Shown here: one piece after another, positions 1 to 7,300 of the stretch
How positions within the stretch are numbered: the stretch's first letter is position 1
Layout: the number at the start of each line of letters is the position of its first letter
Assembly: GCA_949747725.1 (NCBI GenBank)
Contig: CATKFJ010000195.1
Coordinates: forward strand, 1 to 17,561
Source: an uncultured bacterium
GTDB taxonomy: Bacteria > Bacillota > Clostridia > Christensenellales > Pumilibacteraceae
Direction: 5' to 3'
Length of the DNA: 17,561 bases
Notes under the pieces: generated by a model
What the model saw: only the letters and a program-made list of their open reading frames with translations
Database searches by the model: none
What the model was told of the DNA's origin: nothing
Program-made: the position numbers and the translations under genes

Positions 1-1
1 G

Positions 2-46
2 AACCTAAAACGAACCCCCGTTAAACGGAACGTTTTAGGTTTTTTC
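2..46 (+). terminator. Rho-independent terminator of a gene upstream of the window
   Basis: An 11-bp perfect stem pairs 2-12 with 31-41, with an inner CCG/CGG pairing, and a run of Ts continues to about 46. No coding frame precedes it inside the window, so it most likely ends a plus-strand gene lying to the left. Confidence 0.8.
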
Positions 47-72
47 TTTTCCGCTATTCTGTCGCTGTTATG

Positions 73-154
73 CCGCAAGAACGCCGCCGAGCGAGAACAA
101 AAGGCGATCGCCAAGCGGTTCAGCGGCGACGCCTTTGTCCGCTCGGCGTTGCGG
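73..154. repeat. Long imperfect inverted repeat (hairpin)
   Basis: Nested arms fold this segment almost end to end. CCGCAA at 73-78 pairs with 149-154. CGCCGAGCG at 85-93 pairs with 140-148. Positions 95-106 pair imperfectly with 130-139. TCGCC at 108-112 pairs with GGCGA at 125-129, leaving a loop of about 12 nt. There is no T-run after it, so it does not look like a terminator. It lies in a gene-free stretch (1-296) that otherwise holds only a terminator, a second hairpin and a promoter. It could be a structured RNA, a dispersed palindromic element or the end of a small mobile element; nothing identifies it. Confidence 0.6.
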
Positions 155-179
155 TTCGTCGGTCGTTCCTTTTCGTTTC

Positions 180-236
180 GGCGGGTGCTTGATCGCGGCG
201 CGAAGCGCCGCGCTTGTTATATATCAAGCACCCGCC
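180..236. repeat. 14-bp inverted repeat enclosing a G+C-rich hairpin
   Basis: The arms GGCGGGTGCTTGAT (180-193) and its exact complement (223-236) enclose a second perfect 8-bp stem, 194-201 with 205-212, closed by a GAA loop. A 10-nt unpaired stretch at 213-222 sits on one side only. The element ends 10 bp before the -35 box of the next gene. No T-tract follows on the plus strand. The bipartite palindrome resembles dispersed palindromic elements, but its class cannot be set from one copy. Confidence 0.65.
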
Positions 237-246
237 ATAGTGCCAT

Positions 247-275
247 TTGACTTTTTAAGTTAAGCGTGATATAAT
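247..275 (+). promoter_or_regulatory. Sigma-A-type promoter for the gene at 297
   Basis: TTGACT (247-252) and TATAAT (270-275) are separated by exactly 17 bp. The ribosome site AGGAG at 283-287 lies just downstream, so the leader is very short. Confidence 0.8.
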
Positions 276-296
276 GAATATTAGGAGAAACTGTCA

Positions 297-800
297 ATGA
301 GCCAAGTCGAGAAGATGAAAAAAGCGTTGTTAGAATATGTTATTCCAAATTTAAAGGATAACGGTTTTTGTGGTGAATATCCACATTATCGAAGAGTGTA
401 TGACGATAGAATTGATATAATCTCTTTCAATTCGTACAAATATGGAAACGCATTTTATGTCGATATATCTACGGTCTTTCCTAATAGACCAAACGGAAAG
501 CAAAATATAAGTCGCTTTTTTGACGGCAACTTTGATAACATAGTAACAGGTGATTGCTGTAAAATTTATCGTCTAAAAGGTAATTTTGAACACTTGTTTT
601 ATTATACTGATGTATATTTAAGTTTCTTAGGTTCGCCGTATTTAGCTGTAAGCGAATCAAAAGCCAAAACATTTAAGCGCGGTTTTTTTGACATTAGAGT
701 ACAAAAAAGCAGTCCAGAGATTTATAAAAGAGTTTGCGACAAGGTGAATAAGCAAATGATTAAAGCATATAAATGGTGGAATAAAATGGGTAAGAAATAA
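297..800 (+). CDS. DUF4304-like hypothetical protein
   Basis: This is a soluble 167-residue protein with no signal peptide or membrane segment. The layout resembles DUF4304 proteins, a family of unknown function: an amphipathic N-terminal helix (about residues 3-21), then a GF motif followed by an Arg-rich strand and alternating strands (about 23-62, with YRRVYDDRIDIISF and FYVDIS). The match is by eye and moderate. The C-terminus is basic (WWNKMGKK). AGGAG lies 9 nt before the ATG. It is transcribed alone, from its own strong promoter to its own terminator. Its codons are clearly richer in A and T than those of the MATE and glycan genes, which suggests later acquisition. No function can be assigned. 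Confidence 0.8.
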   Translation: MSQVEKMKKALLEYVIPNLKDNGFCGEYPHYRRVYDDRIDIISFNSYKYGNAFYVDISTVFPNRPNGKQNISRFFDGNFDNIVTGDCCKIYRLKGNFEHLFYYTDVYLSFLGSPYLAVSESKAKTFKRGFFDIRVQKSSPEIYKRVCDKVNKQMIKAYKWWNKMGKK

Positions 801-837
801 TTATTCGTTTTATGTTACCACTGCTCCGCCATTAGAT

Positions 838-872
838 GATCGATAAGAACCCTATCTTGTCGGTCGTTTTTT
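838..872 (+). terminator. Rho-independent terminator after the DUF4304-like gene
   Basis: An 11-bp stem (838-848 with 855-865, including two G-U pairs) has a 6-nt loop and is followed by six Ts at 867-872. It lies 37 nt past the stop codon. Confidence 0.8.
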
Positions 873-934
873 CGTTGCGGCGAGACATCGATATTTAGGA
901 TTTAATAACCGACTTTTAAAGCGCATATAAATGT

Positions 935-963
935 TTGCTTTACTTTTTCCGTTGTGCTATTAT
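935..963 (+). promoter_or_regulatory. Promoter of the MATE gene
   Basis: TTGCTT (935-940) and TATTAT (958-963) are 17 bp apart, which places transcription start about 25 nt before the ATG at 996. Confidence 0.65.
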
Positions 964-995
964 ATTAAAAACACTACAAGGCGTGTTGTTATTAT

Positions 996-2372
996 ATGAA
1001 AGATATTACCGCGCAGTTGGGGAACGGTAAGATTATCCCTTTGATTTTCAAACTTATCATCCCTGCCGCAATCGCACAACTGATTACTTTCCTATATAAT
1101 ATTGTCGACAGAATGTTCGTAGCCGGAATAAGCGAATCGGGCATGGATGCGCTCGCCGCTCTGGGAATAGTTTTGCCCATTACTTTGATTATGCAGGCTT
1201 TTGCGAATTTAATAGGGCTTGGCGGCTCTCCGAGGGCAAGCATAAAACTCGGTGAAAACAATAAAGAAGAAGCAAATAAAATATTCAATACTTCGTTTTT
1301 ACTTCTCCTTGGCGTGGGAATTGTTATCGGTATAGTCACATTTTTTTTAGCCGAACAGATCGTAGTATTATTCGGTTGTCCGTCAAGTGCGGTACGTTTT
1401 GCCACGGAATACCTTAAAATTTATTCGATAGGGACTGTATTCGTGCTGTTGGCGCAAGGCTTGAACCCTTTTATCACTGCGCAAGGTTATTCGTTTACGG
1501 CAATGTTTTGCGTTCTTGTAGGCGTTGTTATTAACATTGCTTTGGATCCTATATTTATATTTGCGTGCGATATGGGCGTAAAAGGCGCAAGCCTTGCGAC
1601 GGTTATTTCTCAATCCGCGTCATTGGTATGTATAATAGTATTTTTCTTTTCCAAAAAGACGCTGTTCGGATTGAAAATAAAAGATATGAAGCTCAATGTT
1701 AAACGTATACTCACAATAGTTTCATTGGGATTTACGCCTTTTATAATGACTATTACCGAATGTGCAATACAAATAGTATTCAATATAAATTTGAATGTAG
1801 CTACAGGCGGCAATAAGGATTACACCGCGGCTTTGACTATAATGTTGAGCGCGCTACAACTCATATCTCTACCGCTGAACGGAATAGGATACGGCATGCA
1901 GCCTTTCGTAAGTTACAACTACGGTAAAGGCGACGCAAAAAGACTGACAAAAGGGATAAAATACGTTACTATTATAGCTTTTATTTTTGCAGTCGTGATT
2001 TGGTCGATATCGATGATTTTTCCTCAGGTGTACGCATACCTGTTTTCTGCGAGCGACAGCGTAAAAGAAATAGTAAAAAAATATACTCCGTATTTCCTTA
2101 TGGGTTCTATAATGTTTTTCGTACAAATGACGTTGCAAAATATAAACGTAGCGTTGGGACAGGCAAAATCCGCTTTATTGCTCGCTGTTATAAGAAAGGT
2201 GATAATACTGATACCGCTATGTTTTGTTCTCACGCATTATATAGGTTTTAAGGGCGTATATATGTCGGAAGGAATTGCCGATCTTGCGGCAGGAATAATA
2301 ACGTCTATTGTAATTTTCATAACATTTCCGCGAGTATTCAAAAAACGCGCGGAAGAAGTGAATGCGGAATGA
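996..2372 (+). CDS. MATE family multidrug/cation antiporter (MepA-like)
   Basis: This is an inner-membrane secondary transporter of 458 residues, the usual MATE length, with about 12 hydrophobic helices in two related halves. The N-terminal LGNGKIIPLIFKLIIPAAIAQL, the ...YNIVDRMFVAGI segment in helix 1 and the GLGGSPRASIKLGENNKEEA loop near residues 73-92 are typical of the MepA/NorM type. Such proteins export cationic drugs, dyes or metabolites in exchange for Na+ or H+; the substrate here is unknown. The ATG lacks a strong ribosome site (only AAGG about 15 nt upstream), so translation may be modest. It is a single-gene unit that converges on the XRE regulator and shares its terminator. No regulator sits next to its promoter. 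Confidence 0.93.
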   Translation: MKDITAQLGNGKIIPLIFKLIIPAAIAQLITFLYNIVDRMFVAGISESGMDALAALGIVLPITLIMQAFANLIGLGGSPRASIKLGENNKEEANKIFNTSFLLLLGVGIVIGIVTFFLAEQIVVLFGCPSSAVRFATEYLKIYSIGTVFVLLAQGLNPFITAQGYSFTAMFCVLVGVVINIALDPIFIFACDMGVKGASLATVISQSASLVCIIVFFFSKKTLFGLKIKDMKLNVKRILTIVSLGFTPFIMTITECAIQIVFNINLNVATGGNKDYTAALTIMLSALQLISLPLNGIGYGMQPFVSYNYGKGDAKRLTKGIKYVTIIAFIFAVVIWSISMIFPQVYAYLFSASDSVKEIVKKYTPYFLMGSIMFFVQMTLQNINVALGQAKSALLLAVIRKVIILIPLCFVLTHYIGFKGVYMSEGIADLAAGIITSIVIFITFPRVFKKRAEEVNAE

Positions 2373-2400
2373 TAATTCGTTTTAGGTATTACTCTTACGC

Positions 2401-2438
2401 AAAAAATCGGCAATGTCGAAAGATATTGCCGATTTTTT
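2401..2438. terminator. Bidirectional terminator between convergent genes
   Basis: A perfect 14-bp stem (2401-2414 with 2425-2438) begins with six As and ends with six Ts, so it can terminate the MATE gene on the plus strand and the XRE gene on the minus strand. Confidence 0.9.
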
Positions 2439-2447
2439 ACTTCTTCA

Positions 2448-3179
2448 TTATTCGCTTTTATATGTTCGATCCTCATCGGTTTTATCGGCAGCGGTTTTAT
2501 ACATGAATACTTTTCCGAGCGCGCCTATCACTCCGCAGGACAGTGCGCCTATAACTACTATCAACCAGTACGGGTGCCACAAGAACAAAACGGCGCCGAT
2601 GAACAGATAGACGATAATACAGGATATCATCAGTATTCCGCACACAGCGTCGGTATACGGATTGTCGCAGCGCGCGAGCTTGCGCAGGCGTTTCGATTTG
2701 TTGGTAACGTCGAATATTATCCCGATTATCCCGCAAAACAGCGCCGAAGTCGGAATTATCACCCAATACGGATCCCACAGCTCGAACAGCGTGCCTATTA
2801 TTATATAAACGATAACGCCTATCAAAATAGTCGTCGCACACAGCACGCCGCAAATAAGTTCGCGCCGCGTTTTGGGCGCGTCGTTTTTGCCGCGCGTAAA
2901 TAAATGCTTATCCGCATCGAATTTGTCTATCTTAACGGTGATGTTTGCGGTTTTGTCGGCGTCTGCCGCCGTCGCGCGTTTGCCGTTTAAAAGCTCGTCG
3001 ACGCTTGCGCCGAATATGCGCGAAATGGGAACGAGCAGGCTCGTTTCGGGCATTGCTTCGCCCGTTTCCCATTTGGACACGGCTTTGTTGGTAATGCCGA
3101 GCTGTTCCGCAAGTTCGTATTGAGTTATCCCTTTTTCTTTGCGCAGGGTATACAGAAAATCGCCGAATGTATTATTCAT
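2448..3179 (-). CDS. XRE-family regulator with a four-helix membrane tail
   Basis: This is a 243-residue protein. Residues 5-64 form a Cro/CI-type helix-turn-helix (FLYTLRKEKGITQYELAEQL followed by ITNKAVSKWETGEAMPE), a DNA-binding form very common in Clostridia. A charged linker (65-105) is followed by four hydrophobic segments near 108-131, 137-156, 178-199 and 204-225. The two hairpins are a duplication: LWDPYW at 134-139 matches LWHPYW at 200-205, 66 residues later. A membrane-tethered repressor or sensor is the likely form, though signal and targets are unknown. The start is set by AAGGAG (3187-3192) 7 nt upstream. It converges on the MATE pump, which makes regulation of that gene possible but unproven. 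Confidence 0.9.
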   Translation of the reverse strand: MNNTFGDFLYTLRKEKGITQYELAEQLGITNKAVSKWETGEAMPETSLLVPISRIFGASVDELLNGKRATAADADKTANITVKIDKFDADKHLFTRGKNDAPKTRRELICGVLCATTILIGVIVYIIIGTLFELWDPYWVIIPTSALFCGIIGIIFDVTNKSKRLRKLARCDNPYTDAVCGILMISCIIVYLFIGAVLFLWHPYWLIVVIGALSCGVIGALGKVFMYKTAADKTDEDRTYKSE

Positions 3180-3210
3180 GTCAGTGCTCCTTGACCGATA
3201 GGATACCTTT

Positions 3211-3239
3211 ATTTTATCGTTTTCGATGCGAAATTACAA
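3211..3239 (-). promoter_or_regulatory. Promoter of the XRE gene
   Basis: On the minus strand, TTGTAA (3234-3239) and TAAAAT (3211-3216) are 17 bp apart. Confidence 0.65.
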
Positions 3240-3269
3240 TAGAATAATGCCGAATTTAAGTAGAATAAT
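3240..3269. repeat. Pair of TAGAATAAT direct repeats, possible operator
   Basis: TAGAATAAT occurs at 3240-3248 and again, identically, at 3261-3269. The 21-bp period is two turns of the helix. The pair lies immediately upstream of the -35 box of the XRE gene, where an activator or the XRE protein itself could bind one DNA face. The region is A+T-rich, so chance is not excluded. Confidence 0.4.
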
Positions 3270-3345
3270 TTTTTCGAGCGTATTTTTAAGACAGTTTATC
3301 CGCTGTTCTGTCAAGGATGTTTGATTGCTTGTCCAAAACATACCT

Positions 3346-4251
3346 TTATTTGGCGGCTCTGTATTTCTTCGGGGTATAGCCTGTGAATTTCTTGAATACT
3401 CGGTAAAAATGCGACGAATCGTAAAATCCGCAGTCTACCGCGATATCGGTCAGATTCCTGTCCGTACTCGAAATCATTTCGCGCGCAACGTTTACTCTGT
3501 AAAAATCGATAAAATCGTTGGGCGACATGGCTGTTACTTTTTTGAAGAATCGGAAAAAATTGGAGCGGCTGTATCCCGACAATTCGGTCAATGCTTTTAT
3601 ATCTATCTTTTCGGCGTAGTGCGTGGAAATGTACTGCATTACGTTTTGCATGGCGGTGTAATAAACGTTTTCCGTTTTGTCGCCGACGGGCGATTCTCTG
3701 TATAAGCGAAATGCAAGAAACAGAAACGAAAGCGTATTGAACTTTATTATTTGCGCGCTCTCTTTCGTCGGGCAGAGTTGCTGTCGCACTATATTCGAAC
3801 AGTACATTACAAGCTCGTTAAAATCTTCGCCCGTGAAATTAGGTTGCAGATCGAGCTCGTAATGCATTTTGAACTGCGGATCGAACTTGAACAAAGAATA
3901 GTACTCGTTGTTGTTGTAAAACAGCGTACAGTTGTCGTCCATGAATTTCTGCGTCATTATAAGATGTACCACGTCAAGACCGCCGAGGTCTATATACCCG
4001 TGTTTTATGTTCGTAGGAATAACGAAAAAGTCGCCCGTCTTAACGTGAAACCTCCGCGACCCGAAATAATGCAATCCGTTGCCGCCCGTGACCAGGTTCA
4101 CTTCGTAATAATCATGATAGTGCATGAGATTGCTGTAGTTTCGGTGGAATAAGCACTCCGCGTCGTATTTCATCAGTAGCGGGAACTCTTGCGCGGAATA
4201 ACAAATTTGACTGTTGTCCGACAGCGTTTGCGGATATTGTTCGATATTCAT
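3346..4251 (-). CDS. AraC-family transcriptional regulator, unit 1
   Basis: This is a 301-residue cytoplasmic regulator. Residues about 38-95 form a cupin-like sugar-sensing domain (HYHDYYEVNLVTGGNG, then VKTGDFFVIPTNIKHGY). Residues about 198-300 form the double helix-turn-helix DNA-binding domain: IDIKALTELSGYSRSNFFRFFKK, then LTDIAVDCGFYDSSHFYRVF and GYTPKKYR. The open frame continues upstream to 4950 but lies there over the divergent enzyme gene, and homology starts with MNIEQYPQ, so the start is at 4251. An alternative ATG at 4269 adds six residues. No Shine-Dalgarno motif precedes either start, and a TATAAT sits 6 nt before the chosen ATG. It is divergent from the GH127-like gene, 117 bp away, and probably controls it. 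Confidence 0.9.
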   Translation of the reverse strand: MNIEQYPQTLSDNSQICYSAQEFPLLMKYDAECLFHRNYSNLMHYHDYYEVNLVTGGNGLHYFGSRRFHVKTGDFFVIPTNIKHGYIDLGGLDVVHLIMTQKFMDDNCTLFYNNNEYYSLFKFDPQFKMHYELDLQPNFTGEDFNELVMYCSNIVRQQLCPTKESAQIIKFNTLSFLFLAFRLYRESPVGDKTENVYYTAMQNVMQYISTHYAEKIDIKALTELSGYSRSNFFRFFKKVTAMSPNDFIDFYRVNVAREMISSTDRNLTDIAVDCGFYDSSHFYRVFKKFTGYTPKKYRAAK

Positions 4252-4257
4252 GAGATT

Positions 4258-4287
4258 ATTATACCACATTATAGTACAAACGTACAA
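4258..4287 (-). promoter_or_regulatory. Promoter of AraC regulator 1, overlapping GTACAA repeats
   Basis: On the minus strand TTGTAC (4282-4287) and TATAAT (4258-4263) are 18 bp apart. A second TATAAT lies at 4268-4273. The first would start transcription close to the ATG at 4251. The -35 box is one of two direct GTACAA copies (4274-4279 and 4282-4287), so a protein bound there would affect this promoter. Confidence 0.5.
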
Positions 4288-4308
4288 GCAATCGGCAAAA
4301 AATTCTGT

Positions 4309-4314
4309 TAAAAT
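4309..4314 (+). promoter_or_regulatory. Possible -10 box of the GH127-like gene
   Basis: TAAAAT at 4309-4314 is the best -10 match upstream of the enzyme gene. No good -35 box lies 16-18 bp before it, as is common for activator-dependent promoters. The GTACAA repeats sit about 22-35 bp upstream, a reasonable place for an AraC-type activator. Confidence 0.35.
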
Positions 4315-4356
4315 AAAACCACAAGTCAAAGCGCGCGACGGTGATTCGCGGAGCAT

Positions 4357-4362
4357 AAGGAG
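4357..4362 (+). promoter_or_regulatory. Ribosome binding site deciding the GTG start
   Basis: AAGGAG at 4357-4362 touches the TTG at 4363 but is 6 nt from the GTG at 4369, so GTG is preferred as the start. Confidence 0.75.
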
Positions 4363-4368
4363 TTGAAA

Positions 4369-7300
4369 GTGGAGAACAGAGCAAAATCGTTTGCGACGCT
4401 TTTTGCGGTGATAGCGACTGTCACGACGGCGATCGTTGCGGCAGTGTTTATGTTTTTCGGTTTGTTTGTCGAAAGCGCGTTCGGCGAAAGCGACGACGTA
4501 AGCGAAGCGGTGACGGTAAAAGAATTCAAGCCGTCCGATTCGGGTTTTATCGGCGAAGGCTTTACAATGACGGGCAACTGGGCGTTCCCGTCGGCGGCGT
4601 CTACGTGCAACGACGGCGACAGCCTGTCGTACACGGGGACTTTTACGGGGTTTGCTTGGTACGGCGAAGCCAACGATAACGCCGGCGTCGTGGACGTATA
4701 CATAGACGGAGTTAAGGCGGTAACCGTAAAGAACAACCGCGGCGAGAGCGGCAACGAATGTATAATGTACGAGTCGGACGTATTGGCGCGCGGCGAACAT
4801 ACGTTTAAACTCGAATGTCGCGGCGGCGGTTGGATGGCTGTCAGTAAGATCGTAGTGTACGACGACGCGTTTGTTTCGCCGTATGCCGAGATCGTAGACG
4901 ACGCGGACGCGCGGATCGCGTACAAATCGTTTATGGCGTTCGACGGTCAAAACGGATTATATGAAGGGACGGTACACTCCGCGTGGGAAAACGGCGCGTC
5001 GGCGGAACTCACGCTCGACCGAGTGCGGCAGTTCGTCGTTTACGCGCACAGGACGGGCAATAAGGGCAAGGCTGACGTTTATATAGACGACGCGCTTGTT
5101 CGGACGGTCGATACCTATGACGGCGAGCAACGCGACGAGTCGCACCCTATGTTCGTTTCGGACGTGCTGAGCGACGGCGAGCACACGATAAAAATAGTGT
5201 GCAGAGGCGATAAAAACAACAACTCGAGCGAGGTATGGGTGGCGATCGATAAGATCGCGGCGTATTATTATGCCGCTCCGCCTGCTCCCAAACCGCAATT
5301 CGATATAGACGACGCGTCGCTCGGATTCGAGGGCGACGGCTGGACGGCGTTTAACGGGCTTAGCGAAACTTACTATATGAAGAGCGCGCATTCCACCTCT
5401 ACGGCGAACGCGAGCTTTTCCATGGCGTTCGACGGCGCGACGTCTATCAAGCTTTACGCGTCCAAGTCAAACGACCGCGGCAAAGCGAACATATACCTAA
5501 ACGGGCAATTTCAAGCCGAGATAGACGAGTACAGCGGAGTATATATCGACAGCGACGTGATTTGGGACAGCGGTGAGCTTGAAAAAGGTTACTACGAATT
5601 CAAGCTTGTAACAACGGGCGCAAATAACGCCGCAAGCGGCAATACTTGGATAGAGATAGACAAACTCCGTGTGGAGGGCATAGAAGGAGAAGACATGATA
5701 ATACATAGCGCAAACGACGCGTTCATTACTTATACATCGGGCGTAAAGCTCACCGAAAACGCGAATGCGGTATGCGGCAAGTTTGCAAGCATCCCGTCGG
5801 GCGAAAGCTTTACGGCTACTTTCCGCGGCTCGGCAAGCAGTCTTGTTCCATACGACGACGGAAAGGCGTGGAAAGCCGAACTTACCGTTGACGGAAAAAC
5901 GACCGAAATCACTTCCGAAACGTTTGCGCCCGTTGCGCTCGAACTGTCGGACGCCGTTATGCACAGGCTTGTTTTGACGGTGACGGAAGGCGAATTCGCG
6001 CTCGACTGCATCAAGACCGACGATCTTGCGTTCGTGTCGCTCGAGGCGGATATGCGCATAAAAGCGTTGGCGGAGATAGAAGAACGCAAAAACGGCACGC
6101 GCGAGATATCCGATCCCGATACATGGCGGCCTGTGGCGTATGCGGCGGAAAAGCCGTCAAGCGGCGTTACGCTTACAAACGGCATACTCGGCGATATGTT
6201 CGAAAAAAATACGCAATATTTTAAGGACAGCATAAGAAAAACCGATTACGTGGATGTCACAGAATGGTGGGTGTCCATGCTGCAAAACTCCAACGAGGGC
6301 AGGATGCTTGCCGGATTGGGCAATACGCTCAATTGGAAAAACGTACCCGAATTCGAAACGGAGCTTGCGGCGTTGTTGCAAAAGATCCGCGCCCGTCAGC
6401 TCGCCAACGGTAACGGCTATGCGCTTTCTTACGACGAAAGCGTGCTGTCCGGCAATACCGACCCGTCCGAGGACGAACGCAGAAACTACGACAGAGCTAT
6501 GTTCGTAAAGGGGCTTGTTCTCGCCGGCAATTATTACCACAATAAGGGCGTTGCCGTTAAGGATAACGTCGCGTACACGATACTTCGCGACTTTATGGAT
6601 TGGTATAACTATAACGACAATAAGTACGGCGAAAAAATGTTGGAGGGCGTTGTAGGCGTTCAAGGTCATCCGGCAAGCACTCATACGTATTTCACGCCCG
6701 TAGGAAAAACGGAGGACATGACGTATGCCGAACTGTGCTATATTCAGAATTGGTGGATAGAGTATCTTACGGACGAGATCCCCGAAGCGATATATAAATA
6801 TCCGCTCAACCGTCCGCACAACTATTTAATGACGGGCATGGATTCCTATCTCGATCATTACCGCGCCACGGGCGATGAAAAATATCTTAACGCATGTTTG
6901 GGATATTGGAATTTGATGCACGAGTATTTCATGCACGAGGGCGGCGCGGCGGCTATCTGCGAATTCAATACGTATCTGCCCGGGTCTCGACATCTCGACA
7001 GCGCGAACCATACGGGCGAGCTGTGCGGCACCGCGTTCTGGATAGACTACAATTACAAACTTTTGCAGTTGTTCCCCGACGAGGAAAAATACGCGCTCGA
7101 AGCGGAAAAAGGGATTTACAACATAATGCGCGAGGCGCAATCCGCCGACGGCAAGCTCAGATATCATCAACGCTACAACGGCAAGATCGAAGTCGCGCTC
7201 AACACGAATACATGCTGTGAGATAAACGGTTCCAATTTGCTGTCGCGCTTGCCCGAGTTTGTTTACTTGACCGATAACGACGGCGTGCGCGTAAACATTT

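Noticed and set aside
3203..3351. ATACCTTTATTT present at both about 3203 and 3340
   Set aside because: A 12-bp match in A+T-rich DNA, one copy at the AraC stop codon and the other across the XRE promoter; no arrangement suggests a function.
4252..4950. Upstream extension of the AraC regulator 1 open frame, giving a 534-residue protein
   Set aside because: The extension is antisense to the N-terminal modules of the GH127-like gene, is rich in Arg and Val as shadow frames are, and has no AraC-family similarity.
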